Below, in pieces: positions 26,652 to 35,320 of a stretch of 64,000 nucleotides of DNA (position 1 is the first letter of the stretch; each line of letters opens with the position of its first letter). The translations under genes and the position numbers were made by a program. Below the pieces are notes generated by a model. That model saw only the letters and a list, made by a program, of their open reading frames with translations. It ran no database searches and was not told the DNA's origin. Origin of the DNA: Nocardia exalbida NBRC 100660 (GTDB lineage: Bacteria > Actinomycetota > Actinomycetes > Mycobacteriales > Mycobacteriaceae); assembly GCF_000308575.1 (NCBI RefSeq), contig NZ_BAFZ01000032.1, positions 102,337-166,336 of the forward strand. Reading direction: 5' to 3'.

Positions 26652-26986
26652 GGTGTTCAGAATGCCGTACGGCTGGTAGAAGTTCGGCCTTGTCAGCGAA
26701 AGGTCGCCAGTTCACCGGAGTGCACCGCCGGGACTACGGATCGGCCCGAGCACCACCTGTGTCCAACTCGCCGGTGCCGGTGGTGACCGAAACCGCTGGA
26801 TCCGGCAGGTAGCGCCGCCTCCGCGGTGCCGATGTCCTCGACTTGCGCCTGGGCGAGGAATGGAATCCCCAGACCACACTCCGAACCGCCCAGCAATCAT
26901 CGGCTCACTCTTGCGGGTGAACTCTGTCGGGCTCCTCCGGCCGGGACGTGATGGCGCGGATCCTACGTCTTGCCGCTCGGCGGTGA
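26652..26986. other. 335-bp stretch without recognisable gene
   Basis: Between the FAD monooxygenase and the GlcG-like gene. A short minus-strand reading (IPFLAQAQVEDIGTAEAALP, near 26860-26800) looks coding in bias but is bounded by frame breaks; it may be the remnant of a gene removed from this cluster. I cannot name it. Confidence 0.3.
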
Positions 26987-28198
26987 TTACCGGCGCGCCT
27001 GATACATCGCGAGTTCTCCCCGTCGGGCAGCCCGCCACCACCGCTGTCCGGAGTCGATACCACGCCGGATCTTGCGCACAGTGGGTATCTGGGTGAGTAG
27101 GTGTCGCTGGTAGCGCCACGGCATTTGTGGCCCGTGCCGAGCCGCCATCGCATAGGCGAACTGCACGGCGCTGCGGTCGAGATACCGGTCGGCGTGTTCG
27201 AACCAGATCATGCTGGTACGGGCGGCGGCCTGGATCGGGCGCAGCGCAGCGCGCCGCTGCGCATCGTAGTTCTCCAGCGCATCGGCGACCTCGGCATGTT
27301 CGTACAGGCTCTGCGCGAGCACGACGGCATCGACGATTGCCAAGCGGGTGCCCGAGCCGATGGTGAAATGCGTCGTGTGCGCTGCATCGCCGAGTAACAC
27401 CACGTTGTCGTGATACCAGGTCTTGTTGGTTATCTCGGGAAAGCGACCCCACCTGGCGAACTCTCCTCGCGTCTTGCTGATCAACGAGTGACCGTCGAGA
27501 ATGCGCGTGAATATGTTCTCCAGAACACGCATGTTCTCCGAGTTGTCCAGGGAATCGAATCCCAGTCCGTGCCAAGTCTGTGGTTGGCACTCGACGATGC
27601 AAGTGCTGATTTTTTCGGCAACCGACGGGTAGGCATGGAACCAGATCCAACCGGCCGAGGTGTGCTCGAACGCGAAGGTGAAGCGGGTGAAGACCTTGTC
27701 CGTACCGAGCCAGATATATCGATTTTCGCCGAGTGTGACCGACGTGCCGAAACGAGGATCGCCCAGCTGCCGTACCCGGCTGTTCGCGCCGTCGGCGGCG
27801 ACGATGAGATCGGTGTCGACGAAGCCGGACAGATCGTGGACCTCTTGCCCGTGCTGGACGTCGACGCCCAAGTCACTCGCCCGGCGGGAAAGTACGTCGA
27901 GCAATGCCGCGCGCCCCATGCTGAACCCGTAGCCCCCGAAGTGCGCGGTCTGGTCGTCGCACACATGGATTGCCTGTTCACGCCATATAACTGAGTCGGC
28001 GCGCACCGCCTGGGCGCTGTCGGGGTCGTTCCGATACAGAACGTCGAGCAGGTCGTCCCAATACACGACGCCCCAGCCATAGGTGGACCCGAGGGGATCG
28101 CGGTCGATCACCGTGATGTCATGCGCCGGGTCGCGCCGCTTCATCGAAATGGCGAAGTACAACCCGGCCGGCCCGCCACCGACACACACAATCTTCAT
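26987..28198 (-). CDS. FAD-dependent monooxygenase, salicylyl/anthraniloyl-CoA type
   Basis: A 403-residue group A flavoprotein hydroxylase: dinucleotide motif VGGGPAGLYFAISMKRRDPA at the N-terminus, the substrate-side motif YGWGVVYWDDLLDVL and the second FAD motif LLGDAAHTTHFTIGSGTRLA. These features match the hydroxylase part of salicylyl-CoA 5-hydroxylase and anthraniloyl-CoA monooxygenase, so an aryl-CoA substrate is likely. It lacks the extra C-terminal old-yellow-enzyme domain of the latter. Starts at MKIVCVGGG (28198). Confidence 0.88.
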   Translation of the reverse strand: MKIVCVGGGPAGLYFAISMKRRDPAHDITVIDRDPLGSTYGWGVVYWDDLLDVLYRNDPDSAQAVRADSVIWREQAIHVCDDQTAHFGGYGFSMGRAALLDVLSRRASDLGVDVQHGQEVHDLSGFVDTDLIVAADGANSRVRQLGDPRFGTSVTLGENRYIWLGTDKVFTRFTFAFEHTSAGWIWFHAYPSVAEKISTCIVECQPQTWHGLGFDSLDNSENMRVLENIFTRILDGHSLISKTRGEFARWGRFPEITNKTWYHDNVVLLGDAAHTTHFTIGSGTRLAIVDAVVLAQSLYEHAEVADALENYDAQRRAALRPIQAAARTSMIWFEHADRYLDRSAVQFAYAMAARHGPQMPWRYQRHLLTQIPTVRKIRRGIDSGQRWWRAARRGELAMYQARR

Positions 28199-28260
28199 CT
28201 CGTCACCGGTTCCAGCCCGATTGGTCGAACCTGGCTGCACATGATCGGTACTCGATGCGA

Positions 28261-28294
28261 CCGAGCCCGGCACGCTGTGCGTGTCCGGGCTCGG
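28261..28294. terminator. Hairpin terminator after Gly-rich gene
   Basis: CCGAGCCCGG and its exact complement CCGGGCTCGG, continued inward by CACGC/GCGTG with one bulged T, form a strong stem about 10 bp after the stop of the Gly/Trp-rich gene on the minus strand. Confidence 0.7.
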
Positions 28295-28303
28295 TCACCG
28301 GCG

Positions 28304-28660
28304 CTAGAAGCTGCCCCAGCCACCCCAGCCACCCCAGCCACCCCAGCCGGGTGGGTTGAACCAATTCCACCAGCCTGGGCCGTTACCCCAGCCGCCGCCG
28401 TTACCCCAGCCGCCGCCGTGGCCCCAGCCACCGCCGTTACCCCAGCCACCGCCGTTACCCCAACCACCGCCGTGACCCCAGCCTCCACCGTTACCCCAAC
28501 CGGGGCTGTCGACGAGCTGGGTTGCGGAGGAAGGCGTCTCTGCGCGCGCGCTGGGCGCTTGCGCCGCGGCTGCGACGACCGGAATCGCGGCAACAGCGGC
28601 TATACCGGTGGCGGCTGCCAACCGTGCGAACTTCGTGTGTGAATTCTTTCTCTCGAACAT
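28304..28660 (-). CDS. Secreted Gly/Trp/Asn-rich repeat protein
   Basis: A 118-residue protein with a signal peptide (about 1-40; ATGIAAVAAIPVVAAAAQAP, cut near ARA) and a mature part made of hexapeptide repeats of the form GGGWGN or GGGWGH (seven copies) followed by NPPGWGGWGGWGGWGSF. GGAG precedes the ATG at 28660. Proteins of this kind occur in mycolate-containing actinobacteria as cell-wall or secreted proteins of unknown function. Followed by a terminator. Confidence 0.8.
   Translation of the reverse strand: MFERKNSHTKFARLAAATGIAAVAAIPVVAAAAQAPSARAETPSSATQLVDSPGWGNGGGWGHGGGWGNGGGWGNGGGWGHGGGWGNGGGWGNGPGWWNWFNPPGWGGWGGWGGWGSF
28313..28500. repeat. Coding tandem repeats (9-nt and 18-nt units)
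   Basis: Within the Gly/Trp-rich gene: about four copies of a 9-nt unit (CCACCCCAG) at 28313-28350 and about seven copies of an 18-nt unit (for example CCGCCGTTACCCCAGCCG) at 28381-28500. All unit lengths are multiples of three, so copy number can change by slippage without frameshift. Confidence 0.8.
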
Positions 28661-29188
28661 GATAGGGCTCCAGATACAGTCCCGACCTAGTTGAATCGTA
28701 CGCTGTTTCGTAGCACTCCAGAAGTCGCGCGTTGACAAATGGGTGCAAAAACGGGGAGATGGTCGCTAGATGTCCTCGCCGGAGCAATTTGCGACGCAAT
28801 TGCGGAGTCGAAACAGCGCCAACGGGTGGCTCAGCTGCTGGGGAACGAGACGCGCCACGACCTCGGCTACGACCGGCGCCCTCGCCGCCGGGCACTACGA
28901 CGACAAAGCGCTGGCCACTCTCGCGATGGCCATCGGCCAGGTGGACTTCTTCGTCCCGATCGCCCTCATCGGACAGCCGCTGCCCGGACGGCCCGAGCCG
29001 AGCAGTGGTCTCCCGTATCGGCTTGAGAGCCCGGACATCGGCTGCGGTCGTGGGGCGAAGATCGCCCGCAACCGCCTGCCGACTCGGTCTCGTACTGCTA
29101 CTCGCATTCGCCGGCCCTGCCGCCGGAAGCGGTCGGCGTCCAGTTGCCGCCCCATTCTTGTATCTCCGGCGATGCCGGGTTCAGGAGA
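28661..29188. other. Gene-poor stretch with a possible CMD-family remnant
   Basis: About 530 bp without an intact gene. A plus-strand frame around 28875-28990 reads GHYDDKALATLAMAIGQVDF then FVPIALIGQPLPG, which resembles the C-terminal part of carboxymuconolactone decarboxylase/AhpD-like proteins; the upstream part is missing and the downstream frame ends in unrelated residues. Treated as a 3' remnant. Confidence 0.35.
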
Positions 29189-29803
29189 TCAGCTACAGGA
29201 AAGCAGCGATTCGAAGGCGCTGTGCAGGTCGGACTCGTCGAAGATCTGGAGTGCATTGTCCGATGCGGTGTGACGCCAGACGACGTAATGAGCAGCCAGA
29301 TATCGAAGATCTCCCCAGGGCTCCTGCGCGTGGACTCGCGCCTGCACTGTTCCGCAGCGCAGGCATTCGAGCCACGGGACGACGAGCAGGCCCGTCAGGG
29401 CAGAGTCCGTAAGGCCGATCCGGGCTGGTTGGACCGGCGTCGACCGATCATCCGGGAGCAGCCGGATGGAAGCTTCATCATCGGAATCTCTTACGCACGC
29501 GATGATTTCGTCGTGACGGGCCAGCCGCTCACCCCATTGCTCGGCAAGTACTTCGATCTCGGCGCGTGTTCGGTCGCTGATGGGCACCTGCCGCTCGAGC
29601 AGCCGTTGCGTCAGCATCCACAACCCTGCTTCCTGATGGGCGGACTCACGGCAGGCGCGGAAGTTTTCGGCATCCTCGGTCGAGGGCAGCAACGCAGCCA
29701 ATCGTTCCCAGAGGTCGGCTTCGTATGCCGCGTAACGGCTATCGCTACCCACCGGCGCGACCCTACTGGACAGATCCGTGCACGCTAGTTCCCACCCGTC
29801 CAA
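29189..29803 (-). CDS. Hypothetical protein, about 200 residues
   Basis: An unrecognised, mostly helical, Leu/Glu/Arg-rich protein (ENFRACRESAHQEAGLWMLT, LLERQVPISDRTRAEIEVLA) with two cysteines in WLECLRCGTVQ. The longest frame begins at a TTG (29803); a GTG at 29752 with TAGGG eight bases upstream is an equally good start and would give 187 residues. Codon bias supports translation. No informative neighbours. Confidence 0.6.
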   Translation of the reverse strand: MDGWELACTDLSSRVAPVGSDSRYAAYEADLWERLAALLPSTEDAENFRACRESAHQEAGLWMLTQRLLERQVPISDRTRAEIEVLAEQWGERLARHDEIIACVRDSDDEASIRLLPDDRSTPVQPARIGLTDSALTGLLVVPWLECLRCGTVQARVHAQEPWGDLRYLAAHYVVWRHTASDNALQIFDESDLHSAFESLLSCS

Positions 29804-30011
29804 TGCTCAACGGGGGAACACACTGATCTGCCGCATACCGCGCGCTCGTCAATCGTTCGGAACGAATGCTCGGTCGGTAGATGCGGTGCTTCGTCACGGC
29901 ACCGCCCCGACCCTCGACGAGGTAAGTCCGGAGAACGTAGCCGCCGCGTCAACTCCATGGGTATGCCCGGACGCCATTCCAGCGCGGTGGAGGTGAGGCC
30001 CTTGGCGCGGT

Positions 30012-30208
30012 GTTCACCGGCGATCCGCAGTCATCGCGGGCGCAGCCGACATGTACGGGGTCATCCGGCCGTAGAGCCCGATCGACGACGACTTTCCTAT
30101 GGGCCACGATCATCGCACCTGGGAGCAGCCGTACACTGCTGCGCCCGTTGGTATCTAGGATGCTGATGCTCTCCTCTTCGGAGAGTCGGTTCGAGGCCGG
30201 TATCGCCT
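30012..30208 (-). pseudogene. 3' remnant of ACMSD-like amidohydrolase
   Basis: Minus-strand reading SNRLSEEESISILDTNG corresponds to SDRLSDEEKISILDTNG at the C-terminus of the intact amidohydrolase at 61356-62348. DNA similarity extends past the stop into the flank (30012 to 30130 versus 61252 to 61370). About 930 bp of the gene body present in the other copy is missing, the join being near 30209-30225. Diverged, so the duplication is old. Confidence 0.8.
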
Positions 30209-30235
30209 TACGCATTTATCGCCAATTTTCGAAAG

Positions 30236-30351
30236 CTAGGCGAGCATGCCGGCCACCTGGGCGATGAGTTCGCGCATCCACTGATGCCCGGGGTCGTGGG
30301 TCTGCGCCGTATGCCACCACAGCGCTTCGTTGATCGGCCCCACCTCGAACG
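30236..30351 (-). pseudogene. 3' remnant of LysR regulator
   Basis: The last 38 or so codons (FEVGPINEALWWHTAQTHDP, then GHQWMRELIAQVAGMLA) match the C-terminus of the intact LysR gene at 62388-63317. Similarity stops abruptly at 30351, where DedA-like sequence in another frame begins. Confidence 0.8.
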
Positions 30352-30630
30352 TTCGGCGAAAAATCCACCGGAAACGAAGATCGCGCTCCAGATCGTGGTT
30401 CCGGTGGCACTGAAGGCCAGGAACCGCGGGAAGGAGTATTTCGACGCGCAGATCAGGATGGGAATGGTCGTGCGCAGCAGTGGAATCCAGCAGGCGAACA
30501 GCGCCGCCATGGTTCCGCGCTTGCGCAGACTGCTTTCGCCCTTCTCCAGGGCCCGGCGCAACTTGGAGTCGACCGGACGGCGACGAATCCAGTCGTCGAA
30601 CACTCGCCCGAGGTAGTAGGTCCCTGTCGG
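30352..30630 (-). pseudogene. Fragment of DedA-family membrane protein
   Basis: The minus-strand frame reads YYLGRVFDDWIRRRPVDSKL, LRKRGTMAALFACWIPLLRT and FPRFLAFSATGTTIWSAIFV, the core and C-terminal part of a DedA/SNARE-associated membrane protein. The N-terminal part is absent here, while an N-terminal DedA fragment exists at 63378. Both ends are joined to unrelated gene fragments. Confidence 0.75.
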
Positions 30631-30687
30631 GCCTGGTCGGTTGGACGTGGAAGCACCCCGATCGGTTCCATCGTTCAACGACTTTTT

Positions 30688-30838
30688 TCATCCGCCCTCC
30701 GCCATCGCCCGAACCCGCCCCAGCGCATCGGCATACCGCCGCAGATGCGCACCCCCGTTGAGATCGATTGCGGCCCCGGTCATCCAGGCCGTCTTGTCCG
30801 ACGACAGGAACACCGCGACATCCGCAATAGCAGGAAGG
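30688..30838 (-). pseudogene. 3' remnant of short-chain dehydrogenase
   Basis: About 50 codons, ADVAVFLSSDKTAWMTGAAI then DLNGGAHLRRYADALG, are the typical C-terminal block of a classical SDR (normally about 250 residues). The Rossmann fold and active site are missing. It abuts the start of the plus-strand gene at 30845. Confidence 0.8.
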
Positions 30839-30844
30839 TTGTAC

Positions 30845-31303
30845 GTGGACGACGACGAACGCCAAGTGTGGGAGTTCGCGGTAGTAATCGGGCTGCCGGA
30901 CGCGACCGGGCCCGGCGCCCTCGACGGCGAGGGAATCCACCCGGTCGCGCTGGCGCTCGAGGAGAGCACCCATCGGATTCGCGGGGTGAACCGTATCCCA
31001 TGCTTTACCAGCTTCGGACCGGTCACCGCGGTCGATGAGTTCGCTCAGCGCGCGTGGGGCGAGGCGTACGATCCGGCGCGCGTCCCACTTGAATGCCGTC
31101 TCGCCGTCTATGTAACCAATGACGAGCTGGACGAACTGGTGCCAGCGATCGTCGAGGGTCTCGGCATCGACGAGGACAGATACTCGGTGGTAGTCGGCCG
31201 GAAGGTCACCGTCGGCCTGCGGGCCATCTCGCTGGAGTCGCCCGAGAACAGCTTTTCTCAGCACCTCGCTAGCCGATACCGGGATCAACCCACCACGGAT
31301 TGA
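30845..31303 (+). CDS. Hypothetical protein, 152 residues
   Basis: GTG start at 30845 preceded by AGGAAGG at six bases, so the start is well supported although the site is shared with the SDR remnant. The protein (VDDDERQVWEFAVVIGLPDA at the N-terminus; LAVYVTNDELDELVPAIVEG in the middle) is acidic and has no motif I recognise. It seems to be an intact gene among remnants. Convergent with the Dabb-type gene. Confidence 0.6.
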   Translation: MDDDERQVWEFAVVIGLPDATGPGALDGEGIHPVALALEESTHRIRGVNRIPCFTSFGPVTAVDEFAQRAWGEAYDPARVPLECRLAVYVTNDELDELVPAIVEGLGIDEDRYSVVVGRKVTVGLRAISLESPENSFSQHLASRYRDQPTTD

Positions 31304-31316
31304 CTGGAGAATTTCG

Positions 31317-31754
31317 TCAGTCGTTCTCGCTCAGGGGTGCGCTCGACGGAGCGGGCGCGGTCCCTGCGGCGGCGAACAAGGCCTCCACCTCGCTGCCCCA
31401 CTCCGGGTACATCTCGACCTTGCGCTTGTAGATCGCATAGATCTTCTCGGGCAGTTCAGGATTCGATTCGTCGGAGAATCGCACCGCGTACTGCTTGGCC
31501 AAACGCGGCAGGATGTACTTGTCGCCCTCTATATGCACCGGATCGTGCATATAACGTTCCAGCGCGTCCAAATCGGGAATCGCCGTCAGATACGCATGGG
31601 TGAAGCCCTCCGCCGGGTCTCCGAGGTCCGGCCCGATGGTCGAGAACACCGCCGACTCGACCGATGCGGTGCGTCGCATGGCGGCGAGCACCTGTTCCTG
31701 CTCTTGCTCGGTGACGCCGGGCTTGAAGCTGAACCGCAGCAGATTGATGATCAT
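31317..31754 (-). CDS. Stress-responsive A/B barrel (Dabb) or EthD-like protein
   Basis: A 145-residue protein with the Dabb pattern: MIINLLRFSFKPGVTEQEQE, GFTHAYLTAIPDLDALERYM and HDPVHIEGDKYILP. Dimeric barrels of this type bind or cyclise small hydrophobic compounds. Start at 31754 after GGAGGG. Divergent from a TetR gene with two inverted repeats in between, so it is the probable target of that regulator. Confidence 0.85.
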   Translation of the reverse strand: MIINLLRFSFKPGVTEQEQEQVLAAMRRTASVESAVFSTIGPDLGDPAEGFTHAYLTAIPDLDALERYMHDPVHIEGDKYILPRLAKQYAVRFSDESNPELPEKIYAIYKRKVEMYPEWGSEVEALFAAAGTAPAPSSAPLSEND

Positions 31755-31768
31755 CGGCCCTCCAAAAT

Positions 31769-31805
31769 TGCACTGGTTAGTGCATATTAGAACACTCATC
31801 AGTGT
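31769..31805. promoter_or_regulatory. Two CACT-N4-AGTG operators
   Basis: TGCACTGGTTAGTGCA (31769-31784) and ACACTCATCAGTGT (31792-31805) share half-sites CACT/AGTG with a 4-bp spacer and are 22 bp (two helical turns) centre to centre. They fill the space between the Dabb-type gene and the TetR gene. Confidence 0.75.
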
Positions 31806-31823
31806 ATTCGCTAGAGTTGCCTC

Positions 31824-32462
31824 GTGCCCTCACCGAAGCCGCAGCGCCCGACCGGGCGGATCGACAAGCGGCAGGCGATCCTGGACGCCGCATTCACCAT
31901 CTTCTCCAGGGACGGCTACCACCAGGCGGGCGTCGATACCATCGCCGTGCAGGCCCGGGTCGCCAAGCACACGATCTACAACCACTTCGGCGATAAGGAG
32001 ACCCTTTTCCGCGAGGTGATCGCCAACCTGTCCTCGCAGGCGCTGACCCGCAATCTCTCCGCGGTCGAAGTCCTGGACCAGGATGGTGACCTCACCACGC
32101 TGCTGACCGAGACCGGGCTCAGGCTCGCCGAGTGCTACTGCGACGAACGCTCCGTGGCGCTGCGACGACTGCTACACGCGAACATGCCGAACATGCCGGA
32201 CCTGCTCGATATCGTCAGAAACAACGCCTCCGACCGAGTCGACGACGCATTGTCCGCGCGACTGGCCAAACTCGCTCTGGCCGGCAAGCTCGATCTCGGC
32301 GCAGATCCCGCCATCGCCGCCGAACACCTCGCCGCCCTGATCACCGCACCACTCGAAGCCCGTACCCGCATGGGGGCACGAAGAGTATCCGAATCCGAGT
32401 TGCGCGAAGTCACCCAGAACGCGATCGCGACGTTCCTCCGAGCTTTCGGCTACAGGACGTAA
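31824..32462 (+). CDS. TetR-family regulator
   Basis: A 212-residue TetR protein: HTH GVDTIAVQARVAKHTIYNHF then GDKETLFREVI, with a TetR_C_7/AefR-like C-terminal domain (ANMPNMPDLLDIVRNNASDR). GTG start at 31824. Divergent from the Dabb-type gene and very likely binding the twin operators at 31769-31805. Confidence 0.88.
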   Translation: MPSPKPQRPTGRIDKRQAILDAAFTIFSRDGYHQAGVDTIAVQARVAKHTIYNHFGDKETLFREVIANLSSQALTRNLSAVEVLDQDGDLTTLLTETGLRLAECYCDERSVALRRLLHANMPNMPDLLDIVRNNASDRVDDALSARLAKLALAGKLDLGADPAIAAEHLAALITAPLEARTRMGARRVSESELREVTQNAIATFLRAFGYRT

Positions 32463-32569
32463 CAGAACGATCGCAGACATGGTCCCCCGACGGTGGCGCG
32501 CATCCGTCTACTGGAGGCTGAACGAAGCCTATTACGTCGCTGGCGCGATCCGCGTGGTCATCACGCCCC

Positions 32570-32846
32570 CGCTTTCGGCAGTCGCCCTCGTTCATGGCGA
32601 TGCCACCCTCCGGAACCGGGCGGGCCAGCAGAACTCCGGCATCCAGACAGGTCAGCTCGAGACGAATGCCCGGACGCCAGCCCAGCGCGGTGAAGGTGAT
32701 CTTGCCGAGGATCCGGCCTCCGTCACCGAGACAGCAGAGTCCGTAGACAACAGCGCCGCGGCGGGACGGACCGCGCGGTTCGTGACCAGTGGTCCGTGAA
32801 CAAGTTCCTGCAACGGCGACTGCGGCGGCATGACCGGCGCTGTCAC
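32570..32846 (-). pseudogene. Frameshifted AbrB-like DNA-binding protein
   Basis: Two minus-strand frames join into one protein: MTAPVMPPQSPLQELV (from 32846) and then, after a frame change near 32760, VVYGLCCLGDGGRILGKITF followed by TALGWRPGIRLELTC. This is the layout of Nocardia AbrB/MazE-like proteins, which are often found next to recombinases. The later part of the domain is degraded. Evidence is by pattern only. Confidence 0.4.
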
Positions 32847-33026
32847 CGCCGACCACCCCTCCTGGTAGTGGCGCCAGCAGACTTTTCAGGGGGTCACAAC
32901 TGTCGCAACGTGGCAGATGTGCCAGGAACCGGCGCAGGTCAGAGGGTGTTTCCCTTGGTCGTCCTCGGTGTGTGCGAGTGCACTCCAACCCGCGGCTGGG
33001 GAAGCGTCACGGATGACGGGAATCTG

Positions 33027-33123
33027 TGCGCGAGAGGGGACTTGGTTACCGATTCGGGCCACCGATGGGGTGGATCCGTGCGGAAGACACCTCTAAGATA
33101 GATCGCTGACTGGTAACCGTCAA
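33027..33123 (+). repeat. tRNA-Leu 3'-end-like sequence, copy 1 of diverged repeat
   Basis: TGCGCGAGAGGGGACTTG (33027-33044) recurs exactly at 60983-61000. Its complement, CAAGTCCCCTCTCGCGCA, reads as T-loop end, T-stem, acceptor stem (CTCGCGC) and discriminator A of a tRNA-Leu. Collinear similarity continues for about 97 bp: GATCCGTGC, TAGATCGCTG and CCGTCAA occur at identical offsets in both copies. No complete tRNA is present. Possible attachment-site remnant. Confidence 0.55.
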
Positions 33124-34078
33124 CTTGGATCTTCGGCCTCTATGTGAAAGTGGCAGGGGTGGCACAAGTTTCGCCACCTTGATGAAATAGCTGAGAAATA
33201 TTTCTGCGTGGAAACGGGTACAGAAGAGGTCGAGACGGCCGCGCATCGTCCCGCGAGCCGATTGTCGGGCCGTGAGTTCTTCGAAGTACCAGTGGACGAA
33301 GCGATCGACGCCGTCCAAGTTGCCGCGCGACAGGTGGCCGGAATCGGTCGCTGGGCCTCTACCGACTCCTACCGCATAGTCGGAGCAGGTGATCGGGTGG
33401 CGTTGAAACCACCGCTGCGGCTGAGGCGCACGGTCTTACAGTGGTCGCGCCGACGTAGGAGCTTCGGCAGTCGCTGTGTTGCACACGCCAACTGGCCAAC
33501 CGATGATCGCAGGTCATCGCCGTTGCCATGTGTGATGTGCCCCGCCGAGGGTACATCACACAAGGGAATCTAGCAGCCCATGGTCGCGGCGTCGGTGTTG
33601 TGTGCGGGGTGATGGCGGTGCGCGCAGCGCGCTGCGCGGCGGCCTGCGGGCATCCGGCGGTTCCGCCAACGCGCGCTCATAGCCGCTAGGCGGGTGCTCG
33701 CTACGGTGACAGTTACGGCACGAGGTGACAACTACAACCTGTCGTAGACGTATCAATGCTGGATGACGAACGGTGACAGGGAATGTCGGTGGTTGTCGCT
33801 GTCGTCGGTGCGGTGAGTTGAACTCGTCGGCAACTGGCTCGACTCGCTGGCGCAAAAGGTCGAGGAATACGACGTCCATCTGGATATCTACAACCCCTGC
33901 GACATAATTGTCGACAGATGTGTCGCGGCAGTGCGCATATCCGATTGGTGCGCGGTTTCTCGATGAGGTTCGGCCGGACCGGCCGACAGGCCGCTCGCCC
34001 CAGCCACGGAACAACTCCGTTGCTGCGTCGATCGTGAACGGTCGGCCGTAGCAGTTCGGTCGAGGCTAGTGTGCAGAT
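33124..34078. other. About 950 bp without supported genes; strong hairpin
   Basis: GC is visibly lower and codon bias is lost. No family is recognisable in any frame. One notable structure is a 12-bp stem (TGTGATGT...ACATCACA, with inner GCCC/GGGT pairing) around a 6-nt loop at 33531-33560. A short plus-strand reading near 33840 (LDSLAQKVEEYDVHLDIYNP) looks protein-like but is bounded by stops. Confidence 0.45.
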
Positions 34079-35320
34079 ATGGAGGCGTTGGAGCCGGCTC
34101 ACGGTGCGGAGGCTGGAAGGAGTATTGCTGCGTCTTTGCTGGCGAATGTGTCCAGTCTGGCCGACGACATGCTGAGGTACATAGTCGAGCGGATACCGGA
34201 GGTCGTTGGGGATGCTGAGCTTCGCGGCCTGACGTTGGGATCGTGCTCGTCGAATCTCGAAGCGGTACTTTCGATGGTTCGGCATGGGATCGATGTAGCG
34301 GCTGCGGAAGCGCCGGTAACGGCGCTCGAACACGCGCGAGCAATGGCTGCACGAGGGCACAGCGTCGATGTGATGCTGCGGTTCTATCGGCTGGGTCATG
34401 AGTATTTCACCGAAAAGCTTTCCGAATCGCTCACCGAATGGATCGACGACCCCGCTGTCGCGCTGAGGACGTTCGTCGATCTCGAGCGGTACGGGTTTCG
34501 ATACATCGACCGCATCTCCAGTCTGGTGGCTGCCGAGTACGTCGCTGAACTCGACCGACGCCAGAACCAGGCACGAGCCGAGCGCGCCGATGTCGTGCGG
34601 GCACTGCTTGCTGGGGAACGTGTCGACCTTGCTCGGGCCGAACGTGTGCTCGGCCACCGGCTCACCGGTCGGCAGGTCGGTTTCGTGTGCTGGGTCGACG
34701 ACCGCGGCGTCGACCTCGAGGGATTCGCCAGGAAGGTTGGCAGGTTTCTCGGGGCTGGTCACTCGCTCGTCGTGGCGGACGGCCCACTCGCGGTGTGGGG
34801 ATGGGCATCGATCACGGGCGACGTGAGGACTTCGCTCACAGGCATGGCGACGTGGTCGCCCGGCGAACGCGAAAACGTCCACATCGCGGTGGGCTCGCCC
34901 CATCCGGGAGCCGCCGGCTTCCGCACCTCCCACCTCGAGGCGCTCCGCACACGCCGGGTCATCGAACTGTCCGGGCGCGCGGCGCCATCGATCACCGAGT
35001 TCAGCGATGTCGCGTTGGTGGATGCCATCTCGCGCGACCTGGATGCGGCGAGGGCCTTCGTTGCCGCTCAGCTCGGCGATCTCGCACGGGACGACGTGAA
35101 AGCGCGCGGTGAGCGGGCCGCACTCCTGGCTGTTCTCGACGCGCAAGGGAGTCTGGCGACCGCGGCACGCACCTTGGGAATCCACCGAAACACGGTCCTG
35201 CAAAGGGTACGCCGTGCCGAAGAGCGCAGGGGTCGGCCCGCAACGATCAAGATCGCCGAACTGCACGCCGCCCTGCTCGTCTGCGACGTGCTGGGGGCCT
35301 CGGTGCTGCGCGAATCTTAG
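34079..35320 (+). CDS. PucR/CdaR-type regulator
   Basis: A 413-residue regulator: N-terminal helical RsbT-co-antagonist-like domain (LADDMLRYIVERIPEVVGDA), a central GGDEF-like CdaR domain, and the C-terminal PucR helix-turn-helix (LLAVLDAQGSLATAARTLGI then HRNTVLQRVRRAEE). Located directly upstream of the desaturase-reductase gene on the same strand (136 bp), so it probably controls the lipid island. Its 3' end together with the downstream leader is duplicated at 52781 and 56793. Spacing to a ribosome binding site is poor. Confidence 0.9.
   Translation: MEALEPAHGAEAGRSIAASLLANVSSLADDMLRYIVERIPEVVGDAELRGLTLGSCSSNLEAVLSMVRHGIDVAAAEAPVTALEHARAMAARGHSVDVMLRFYRLGHEYFTEKLSESLTEWIDDPAVALRTFVDLERYGFRYIDRISSLVAAEYVAELDRRQNQARAERADVVRALLAGERVDLARAERVLGHRLTGRQVGFVCWVDDRGVDLEGFARKVGRFLGAGHSLVVADGPLAVWGWASITGDVRTSLTGMATWSPGERENVHIAVGSPHPGAAGFRTSHLEALRTRRVIELSGRAAPSITEFSDVALVDAISRDLDAARAFVAAQLGDLARDDVKARGERAALLAVLDAQGSLATAARTLGIHRNTVLQRVRRAEERRGRPATIKIAELHAALLVCDVLGASVLRES

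Noticed and set aside
28313..28500. Possible CRISPR or non-coding tandem array
   Set aside because: Units are 9 and 18 nt without spacers and lie in frame within a secreted Gly/Trp-rich protein gene.
30640..30844. N-terminal extension of the gene at 30845
   Set aside because: The upstream codons are antisense to the SDR remnant, and a good AGGAAGG site supports the GTG at 30845.
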